64,000 nt of DNA from an uncultured Clostridia bacterium (GTDB lineage Bacteria > Bacillota > Clostridia > TANB77 > CAG-508), in the NCBI GenBank assembly GCA_934129785.1, contig CAKOWW010000004.1, positions 36,103 through 100,102 on the forward strand, given 5' to 3'. The notes beneath the pieces are model-generated. The model did no database searches. It saw nothing but the letters and a program-made list of their open reading frames with translations, and had not been told where the DNA came from. Numbering within the stretch: the first letter of the stretch is position 1; every line of letters starts with the position of its first letter. A program made the translations under genes and the position numbers. Of the stretch, positions 44,641 through 51,396 are shown piece by piece.

Positions 44641-46158
44641 ATCCCCATTATTTAATTCAGGAAAAAAATACAATAAATCATAATTTTTAAATTCTTTCCC
44701 TAAAAATTTTTTATTTTCTTTTATAAATATTTTTTCAAACAATTCTAAATATATTATTTTCATAAAATAGTCTATCTTATAAAATTCATCATTAAACTTT
44801 TTTTCTTTATAAAAAACGCTATTTTGAGCTAGCTCTTTAATTTGTGTTAATGTAACTTTACCTATAAATAAGGTTTTTAATTCTGTAGCGCCTCCTATCT
44901 TTTTTAAAACTTGTACTACTTCTGCTGGTAAAGTTTTATGTATTGTTTCTTTATGATAAGACTTATTATTATCTCCCTTAATAACAACTCTTTGAGCAAT
45001 TTCAACAAACTTTTTTCTTAAATATGGATATAGTGAATTTATTTCAAAATAGTTCATTAATATTCCATTTTTTTTAAGAACTTTATACGAAGCCATTTCA
45101 TATATATCCTTATATGGTTTTATTTTTACTCCTCTAAATATTATTTTATAATTTTTTATGTAATATAATATTTTGTCAATAATTGCATTAAAGGGATGGT
45201 ATAAATTATAGTGTAATACTTGATCTGCACAGTCTCCAAAAATCATGTTTTCAACATTTTTTTCATTTATCAACTTTGCCAATTCATATTGTAAAAATAT
45301 TCCTGATTCATATATTGCTCCTTCTAGTCCCAATACTATTTCTGGGAAATTTAGTAAACTTGCACCATTAACTAATCTCGAATAAAAATTGATATTATCG
45401 TAATGTTTACTTATTAATTCTGAATTTGGCACTTCATTTCTACCTATCATTCCACCTATAGAGAAAACATTTATTTTTTCATTTACATTCTTCTTAATGT
45501 TATAAAGTATAAAATTAGTATCATATCCAGAAGAAATTGCTACTCCCATTTTTTCAAAAATACTATCACAACATACTTTCTCTAGTGTTTTATTATATAA
45601 CTCCATATTTACATTTTTAGAAACACATTTTTTATTATATCTAGACTTTCTTAATGAACATTTTGCATTATCTAACCTTATCTCTAAGTATTTCCTCCCT
45701 GGAATCTTATAGATAGATTTCACCAATGTTTCTTTGTTAACAATAAAACCCTTGTCCAAAAAAAGTTTTATAGAATTCCTATTAAGTTTCCAGTTTTCAT
45801 TTCCCTCTAATATTATTTGTTTTAGTTCATTTGATATTAGTATATATTCTTTGCACTTATAAAAATATATATTTTGATTACTTCCTAAAAAATCCTGAAA
45901 AACATATATTTTTTTCTCTTTTTTATCAATTATTATTATTGAATATGTCCCATCTAAATAATCAACTATTTTTTTTCGATGTTCTTTATACAAAGAATAT
46001 AGTTCTATCATTGATATTTTTTTTTGTTCTTTATTAAATATATTTCCAATGTAAAATAAAGAAATATCATTATTTTCAAAACATTCTGTTGTCTGTTTTA
46101 TTTCTTTTATATTAAAATTTATTCCACATTGTACTTTTAAACAAAACAATTTTCTCAT
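44638..46158 (-). CDS. Asparagine-synthase-like protein lacking the N-terminal cysteine
   Basis: A 506-residue relative of asparagine synthases, lasso-peptide cyclases and beta-lactam synthetases. The N-terminal domain looks like a glutaminase fold but begins MRKLFCLKVQ with no Cys2, so it cannot use glutamine. The PP-loop is altered (AISSGYDTNF instead of SGGxDS), while IFGDCADQV resembles the GExADE region. Such enzymes activate a carboxylate with ATP and form an intramolecular or intermolecular amide. It is the first gene of the island and very AT-rich. Function is inferred. Confidence 0.7.
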   Translation of the reverse strand: MRKLFCLKVQCGINFNIKEIKQTTECFENNDISLFYIGNIFNKEQKKISMIELYSLYKEHRKKIVDYLDGTYSIIIIDKKEKKIYVFQDFLGSNQNIYFYKCKEYILISNELKQIILEGNENWKLNRNSIKLFLDKGFIVNKETLVKSIYKIPGRKYLEIRLDNAKCSLRKSRYNKKCVSKNVNMELYNKTLEKVCCDSIFEKMGVAISSGYDTNFILYNIKKNVNEKINVFSIGGMIGRNEVPNSELISKHYDNINFYSRLVNGASLLNFPEIVLGLEGAIYESGIFLQYELAKLINEKNVENMIFGDCADQVLHYNLYHPFNAIIDKILYYIKNYKIIFRGVKIKPYKDIYEMASYKVLKKNGILMNYFEINSLYPYLRKKFVEIAQRVVIKGDNNKSYHKETIHKTLPAEVVQVLKKIGGATELKTLFIGKVTLTQIKELAQNSVFYKEKKFNDEFYKIDYFMKIIYLELFEKIFIKENKKFLGKEFKNYDLLYFFPELNNGD

Positions 46159-46546
46159 TTTTATTCCTTTTCCCCTTTCATTGATAACATAAAAGACAAG
46201 CCAAAAAAACTTGCCTTTCTTTCGTTATTTTAATTGTAAAAATAGTATTATGCTTATATATCACAAAAATACTTTTCTTAAATACTTTTACTATCTTCAT
46301 TTGCAATTTTTACTGAAAATATGAATTTCTTATTTCATAGCATTAATCACCTTCTCATTATATCACACTTTCGTTTTTATGCAAATACTTTTTTATAAAA
46401 AATTTAAATACCCTGCTTTATTTTTCTATAATTCAAAATAGCACTTTTTTGTACTAATCTAACAATTTGTCTTAAATAAAAGTTACAATTTATGAAATAA
46501 AAATATTTAAAAGATAATCAGAATAGATTTAACAAAAATCTGTAAC
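46159..46546. other. Intergenic region at the island border
   Basis: This 388-base stretch has a short GACAAG/CTTGCC hairpin near 46195-46215 and otherwise only A/T-rich sequence. No gene, repeat or clear integration site was found. It marks the border between core genes and the island. Confidence 0.5.
46191..46222. terminator. Possible terminator at the island border
   Basis: GACAAG, loop CCAAAAAAA with flank, CTTGCC; one mismatch. T-rich tails occur on both sides (CTTTCTTTC on plus, TTTTAT on minus). Confidence 0.5.
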
Positions 46547-47440
46547 TTAATTTTTTTTAATTTTTGCAATAAAGAAACCTTCATATAATTCATTAGGTGC
46601 AACACATAAAGTACCCATAATTCTAGTAGGAAGTAACGGTAAATCTTTAGATTCAAAATCTATTGGAATAATTTTAGCTTTGTTTTTTGATAAAACCTTT
46701 TCTAAAATTTCTTCATTTTCTTCCTGCAAGATAGAACATGTTGAATAAACCATTTCACACCCAGGTTTTAATATTTTCAACGCTTTTTCTAATAAAGCAG
46801 TTTGAGCTTTAACTGATTTTGATATTAAATTTAAAGAAAAGGTTTTTTCAGAGATACCAGTATTTAAGTTAAGTGTTCCACTTCCACTACATGGAGCATC
46901 AAGAAGTATGTTGTCAAAAGAGAAGAAACTATCAATTTTTCGCGCATCTGTGACCATTACATATGCCTTTGCACCTTGTTTTTCTATATTATATTTTAGC
47001 CTTTCAGCCCTAATTTTATTTAATTCACAAGCTGTTATACTTGCATTATTATTTACAATAGTTGCTATTTGCGTTGTTTTCCCACCTGGTGCAGCAGCCA
47101 TATCTAGAATGTCAGTCTTTTCTTGTGGATTTAAAATAAGAGGTGGTAACATAGAAGACAAACTTTGCAAATATATTTCACCATTTTTGTATATGTCTAA
47201 ATTCTGTATATCTGATTCATTTGCATTTTCTATAATAAGTGCATCATTATACCAATTTACTCTTTCAAATTTAATATTATTTTTATCTAAAATATCTATA
47301 ACATTATGTAATGATGTTTTTAGTGTATTTACTCTTAAAGTTGTTTTGCGCTTAGCCATATAACCTTTTATTATTTTTTGTGTTATTTCTTCTCCATATT
47401 GAGTTATTAATTTTTCTTTTAAAAAAGATGGAATTTCCAT
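46547..47440 (-). CDS. RsmB/NOP-family RNA m5C methyltransferase
   Basis: It methylates cytosine in rRNA or tRNA using SAM. The SAM-binding motif is DMAAAPGGKTTQIA. The paired cysteines of motifs IV and VI are seen in DAPCSGSG and STCSI. Length is 297 residues, close to the shorter Clostridia and archaeal type without an N-terminal NusB domain or C-terminal RNA-binding domain. The exact target base cannot be told. It diverges from the DUF1064 gene. Confidence 0.9.
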   Translation of the reverse strand: MEIPSFLKEKLITQYGEEITQKIIKGYMAKRKTTLRVNTLKTSLHNVIDILDKNNIKFERVNWYNDALIIENANESDIQNLDIYKNGEIYLQSLSSMLPPLILNPQEKTDILDMAAAPGGKTTQIATIVNNNASITACELNKIRAERLKYNIEKQGAKAYVMVTDARKIDSFFSFDNILLDAPCSGSGTLNLNTGISEKTFSLNLISKSVKAQTALLEKALKILKPGCEMVYSTCSILQEENEEILEKVLSKNKAKIIPIDFESKDLPLLPTRIMGTLCVAPNELYEGFFIAKIKKN

Positions 47441-47563
47441 GTCTATGTCTCCTTTTATTATATTTTTTAGATATTATACCATATTATAAAAAAATAGTAT
47501 TGATTTTTGATTTTTTTTCCGATATAATGTTCGTAAATTATGAAGAAACATAGGAGAAAAACA

Positions 47564-47914
47564 ATGGAACATTGGAGTGTAGAAGATTATAAAAATTTCA
47601 CAAATAGTAAAGCTAAAAAAAGCAAATACAGAGCAAATAAAGTATCTGTTGATGGTAATACTTTTGACAGCCAAAAAGAGGCAGATTATTATTGCGAGTT
47701 AAAAATAAAATTGCAAGCAAAAGAAATTAATGGCTTTTGCTTGCAACCAACATTTATTTTAGCACCTGGGCTAAAATATAAAGCAGATTTCATTGTATTT
47801 GGAAAAAACAATGAAACCCAAGTTATTGATGTTAAAGGTTTTAAAACTAAAGAATACATCGCTAAGAAAAAAGTTTTTGAAGATAAATTCAATCTAAAAA
47901 TAATTGAAATTTAG
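47564..47914 (+). CDS. DUF1064 protein, phage-type PD-(D/E)XK nuclease-like
   Basis: A 116-residue protein of the DUF1064 family, often found in phages. Visible blocks are SKYRANKVSVDGNTFDSQKEADYY, broken here as KYRANKV and FDSQKEADYY, then LKYKADFIVF and TQVIDVKGF, matching a small endonuclease fold with Glu, Asp and DxK residues. The ATG at 47564 has AGGAG nine bases upstream. Its 3' end overlaps the convergent ligase gene by four bases, with no terminator. It may be a phage remnant; no other phage genes are near. Confidence 0.8.
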   Translation: MEHWSVEDYKNFTNSKAKKSKYRANKVSVDGNTFDSQKEADYYCELKIKLQAKEINGFCLQPTFILAPGLKYKADFIVFGKNNETQVIDVKGFKTKEYIAKKKVFEDKFNLKIIEI

Positions 47915-49624
47915 ATTGTTTTCATTTCTTCATTTCTTTTTATTTTCTTTGTTGTTGTCTTTATTAGTTCTTTATCTGTTAATATCATATTTTTAATATA
48001 CTTATATGGCGGAAATGTTTTATTTATTTCTTTTATTTTTGGCCATATAATTTCTCTTATTTTTGCTTCATCTTCTGTATCATATTTTTCTTTCATTAAT
48101 TTTTTATCATACACTATTTTTATTGATAATTTTATATCATTTTTGTCGTCCTTTTCCGGAATACCAAATACCATACATTCTGTTACTTCATCTAGTCTAT
48201 TTACGATTGTTTCTATTTCTTCTGGAAATACCTTTTTTCCATTTTTTAATACTATCATATCTTTTTTTCTTCCTGTTATAAATAGAAATCCTTGTTTATC
48301 TTGATATCCTAAATCTCCTGTATAAAACCAGTCATTTTTAATTACATTTTTTGTTGCTTCAGAATTTTCATAATATCCAAGCATTACATTTGGTCCCTTT
48401 ACTTTTAGCTCTCCAATTCCATTTTCATCTTTGTTTTCAAATTCTACTTCTACATTTTCCATTGGAATACCTATTGAACCGTATTTAACTTTTTTATAAT
48501 TTTCCGCAGAAATTACTGGCGCTGTTTCTGTTAAACCATATCCTTGAACTAGTTTTATTCCAAACTCATTAAATCCTTTTGCAACTTTTTTGTCTAATGG
48601 TGCTCCACCTGATATAACAAATCTAAGGCTTCCACCTAATTTGTCTAATATTTGTTTAAATATTTTTCTTCTTATATCTATATGGAAAATCAATAAGAAA
48701 TTGCTTACTTTTTTAGCTATTTTTATTAATTTTTCCTTTCCTTGTTTTTCTATTTCTTTCTCTATTTTCTTGTATATTGCTTCAACTAATAATGGAACTC
48801 CAACAAATAAAGATACTTTATATTCATTTAAGTTTTGCGCTATATATCTTAAACCATCTGGAAATGCTGTTGAAACTCCACATGCTAACATTACAATTAA
48901 TTCTGTTGAACCAAATATATGATGAAATGGTAGAAATGCTAAGTTTACATCTGATGGTAATATTTCTTCAACCAATTGCATTGAATATACATTACTTGCA
49001 ATATTGTTTTGTGAAAGCATTACTGCTTTTGATTTTGATGTTGTTCCAGATGTAAATAATAAGATTCCCATTTTATACGAATCGATTTTGGCATTAATAT
49101 ATTCGTTGTTTCCATTTTTTATTATTGTTTTTCCCTCTTCTACTAAATTTCGTATATCTTTATAATTTTCTCTTTCGCTCATACAAATATATTCTTGCAA
49201 ATTAGTATTTTTTCTATCTTTTATTTCTTCTATATTTTCTATATATTTTTCGTCAAAAACTACAACATCTGCCTTGCTTCTAATTAAACAACTTTCTAGT
49301 TCATCTACTTGCAATTCTTTATCTAATGGTATTGAAACTATATTTCCGAAGTAAATTAGCTAAGTGTGTTAAAACCCATTCATATCTGTTTCTTCCAACT
49401 ATTGCTATTCTCTTGTTTTGATATCCTAATTCAAAAAACTTAGCTCCTAATCCGTTTATTTCTTCTAATAATTTTTCGTAACTTATTTTTTCGTAATTAA
49501 CTTCTTTTTCTTCTTTATGTTTTATAATAAATGCCGTATTTTCTTTGTATTTTTTAGCTGAATTGTATATTATTTCCTTTATATTTTCAAATTCTGTAGC
49601 TTCAAAATATTTCTCTCTTTTCAT
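47911..49624 (-). CDS. AMP-forming acyl-CoA synthetase-like protein, needs +1 shift at CGG
   Basis: A member of the ANL superfamily that activates a fatty or other acid as an acyl-adenylate. The N-terminal 92 residues (YEKISYEKLLEEINGLG, NRYEWVLTHLANLL) meet CGG at 49346-49348 and stop 8 codons later. Skipping the C gives LLGNIVSIPLDKELQ, the usual N-terminal motif, and then 478 residues with the P-loop LLFTSGTTSKSKAV, GYGLTETAPV, YTGDLG and the terminal Lys region. Total is 570 residues. ATAAGGAG precedes the ATG. A promoter rich in dyads lies upstream, so expression is probably controlled by a repressor. Confidence 0.92.
49345..49348 (-). other. CGGA +1 recoding site in the acyl-CoA-synthetase-like gene
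   Basis: The minus strand reads AAT TTA CTT CGG AAA TAT. Dropping the C gives CTT GGA AAT ATA GTT (L G N I V), which joins both halves of the enzyme at a family motif. Confidence 0.85.
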
Positions 49625-49637
49625 ATCTTTTCTCCTT

Positions 49638-49697
49638 ATCTAGTATCGATTACTAGATTATCATATATAAAATAACCTGTCAAGTTATTGACCGGTC
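49638..49697 (-). promoter_or_regulatory. Promoter with two dyads before the acyl-CoA-synthetase-like gene
   Basis: TTGACA at 49678-49683, a 17-base spacer and TAATCT at 49655-49660. The dyad ATCTAGTA-TCGAT-TACTAGAT at 49638-49658 overlaps the -10 and start point. A second dyad GACCGGTC (49690-49697) lies just upstream of the -35. Both positions suit repressor binding. Confidence 0.75.
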
Positions 49698-49708
49698 TTT
49701 CTAAAAAA

Positions 49709-49768
49709 GTTGTTACTAGATAAAGATTTTGATAAACCTTTTAAAGAAAATCCATTATCTAGCAACAA
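49709..49768. repeat. Large inverted repeat sharing the CTAGATAA core
   Basis: The arms TTGTTACTAGATAA (49710-49723) and TTATCTAGCAACAA (49755-49768) have one mismatch. Inner GATTTT/AAAATC arms extend the stem. The arms share the ACTAGAT core with the promoter dyad, so this may be a second regulator site or a cruciform. Confidence 0.7.
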
Positions 49769-49777
49769 AAAGTCAAA

Positions 49778-49812
49778 TAAAAGAAGGTATTAATTCTAAT
49801 ATCTTCTTTTAT
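49778..49812. terminator. Terminator after the 33-residue gene
   Basis: AAAAGAAGGTATTA, short loop, TAATATCTTCTTTT; one mismatch in 14 pairs, with T runs on both strands. Confidence 0.85.
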
Positions 49813-49840
49813 ATCTTCTTTTATTTTTTGCCATATGTAA

Positions 49841-49942
49841 TTATCTTGTTAATACTAGGCCTAAATAAAATAGGCCTACTACAACCGCTATAGCTAAAAT
49901 AACTCCCCAAAAGCCACCATTATTTCCATCTTTTTTTGCCAT
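49841..49942 (-). CDS. Small membrane protein, 33 residues
   Basis: A very short frame with a strong ribosome site (AAGGAGG, nine bases before ATG). MAKKDGNNGG is followed by a single membrane helix (FWGVILAIAVVVGLFYLG) and LVLTR. It lies 13 bases after the DUF4230 gene and just before a terminator, so it is probably the last gene of that operon. No family is recognised. Confidence 0.65.
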   Translation of the reverse strand: MAKKDGNNGGFWGVILAIAVVVGLFYLGLVLTR

Positions 49943-49955
49943 TATATTCGCCTCC

Positions 49956-50636
49956 TTATTTATATTCATATTCTACATTATAGTCTTTATATTTTTTGTT
50001 GCTTTTAATAAAGCTCTCTATAAGTGTTTTTCCATTCTCATCCGCTTTTTCTAAAAGTCCATTATCAACTGCATCTTGTTCACCTTGGTCTTTTAATTCT
50101 TTTAAAGCTTCATTATATTTTTCAGAATCTATTCTTGAAAATAAACTTTCTGAATCTATATATGATTTAAAAGAATCCAAGTCTGGTGTAGCATTATATA
50201 CTTTAGCATGTGGCAATTTTACTTTTATAGTCTTGTCTTTGTCTTCTATTTTTTCAATAGATATTTCCTCAAAATTTATTGATGCATCTACCTGTACAAT
50301 ATAACTAAACATTTTTCTGCTTTCTGTAAATGGAATTTCAAATTTTTCAAAGATTTTTCTATTAACTGAGCTGTCTTCTAAAACTCTTACAAATGCCGAT
50401 TGTGTTACTAATTCTCCAACATTTTTAAATTCTATACTTAATGAGTCTGCTTTTGATGTAAATACATAACTGTATTTTACACCTAATACAAAAATTAGTA
50501 GTAATACCAATAATGCAACAATTTTTTTAATAATTTTAGGACAATGATTCATTGCCACTAGTAGTTTATTAGGTTTCTTTTCCTTAGTTTTAGCTGTTTC
50601 TTTTACTTCTTCTGTTACTTTGTTTTCTTCTTCCAT
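49956..50636 (-). CDS. DUF4230 membrane-anchored protein
   Basis: A 226-residue protein: an acidic/basic N-terminal cytoplasmic segment of about 38 residues, one membrane helix (IVALLVLLLIFVLGVKYSYVF), then an extracellular DUF4230 domain (ELVTQSAFVRVLEDSS, KVKLPHAKVYNATPD, ADENGKTLIESF). Function is unknown. It is followed by the small membrane protein. The start has AGGAGAG upstream. Confidence 0.82.
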   Translation of the reverse strand: MEEENKVTEEVKETAKTKEKKPNKLLVAMNHCPKIIKKIVALLVLLLIFVLGVKYSYVFTSKADSLSIEFKNVGELVTQSAFVRVLEDSSVNRKIFEKFEIPFTESRKMFSYIVQVDASINFEEISIEKIEDKDKTIKVKLPHAKVYNATPDLDSFKSYIDSESLFSRIDSEKYNEALKELKDQGEQDAVDNGLLEKADENGKTLIESFIKSNKKYKDYNVEYEYK

Positions 50637-50837
50637 AATTATACTCTCCTTTTTTATTTATTCTATTATATTATTTGTTTTTCACGCGAATTTTTTCCAT
50701 AATTATAATAACATAAAATACTAATTTAATCTACTATTTTGTCGTTTTTTGTATTATATAGTGTTATTTTCGCTTTTCTCTAAGTGTTGACTGCTTTTGT
50801 AAAAGATGTTATTATAATTATATTGAGGTGAAAACAA

Positions 50838-51338
50838 ATGGATAGTAAAGCAAATTCAGTTTACCATCTTCCAAGATGGAATGAAATACCAGAAATTGAT
50901 TTATACATAGATCAGGTTGTATCTTTATTAGAAAAATATTTGGCACATTTTATTGAATCTGATAGTTCAAATGATAGCAAACTTATAACTAAAACTATGA
51001 TAAACAATTATGTAAAACACAATGTTATAAAATCCCCTGTAAATAAAAAATATGGCAGAGAACATATTGCTTCTCTATTTGTTATTTTTATTTTAAAACA
51101 AATTTATAGTATTGATGAAATAAAAAAATTAATTACTCTTGCAGTTGATACTTCAGAAACGGAACAGGCATATGACCGCTTCTGCAATGAACTTGAAAAT
51201 GCAATTAATATGACTTTTAATGACGATAATTACATTGAGTCTTCTAAATTGTCTAAGGAGCAATACATTCTCAGAAATGTAGTTCAATCATTTGCAAATA
51301 AATTATATGTTCAAAAAACTTTTTTAAAAAATTCGTAA
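50838..51338 (+). CDS. DUF1836 protein
   Basis: A 166-residue protein of the DUF1836 family, which is common in Firmicutes and has a MerR-like helix-turn-helix look: LPRWNEIPEIDLYIDQVV, MINNYVKHNVIKSPVNKKYGREHIASL. A DNA-binding role is inferred from family descriptions. GAGGTG precedes the ATG. It diverges from the DUF4230 gene and has its own terminator. Confidence 0.85.
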   Translation: MDSKANSVYHLPRWNEIPEIDLYIDQVVSLLEKYLAHFIESDSSNDSKLITKTMINNYVKHNVIKSPVNKKYGREHIASLFVIFILKQIYSIDEIKKLITLAVDTSETEQAYDRFCNELENAINMTFNDDNYIESSKLSKEQYILRNVVQSFANKLYVQKTFLKNS

Positions 51339-51355
51339 ACTTACTTTTAGTATAA

Positions 51356-51396
51356 AGAAACCAGAATCTATTAATCCTGGTTTCTCTTATTTTTTA
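51356..51396. terminator. Bidirectional terminator after the DUF1836 gene
   Basis: AGAAACCAG, loop, CTGGTTTCT then CTTATTTTTT. It reaches into the end of the acidic-repeat gene. Confidence 0.88.

Noticed and set aside
46159..46546. Integration site of the accessory island
   Set aside because: No tRNA gene, direct repeats or integrase were found at either edge.
7121..49348. Sequencing or assembly error as the cause of the seven CGG frame breaks
   Set aside because: All seven are an added C, all in one reading phase directly before a Gly codon, on both strands, with no homopolymer. Random or motif errors would not know the reading frame. It cannot be fully excluded without reads, so it is kept as the stated refutation test.
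7121..49348. Calling rqcH, addA, yihY, asnB, dacA and the acyl-CoA-synthetase-like gene pseudogenes
   Set aside because: Each has a single or double identical break type and is otherwise intact with full motifs and length. Decay would give varied indels and stops, as in the radical SAM remnant at 44240-44640.
7121..49348. Simple reassignment of CGG to another amino acid
   Set aside because: Changing the meaning of CGG would not restore the frame; a one-base shift is needed in all seven cases.
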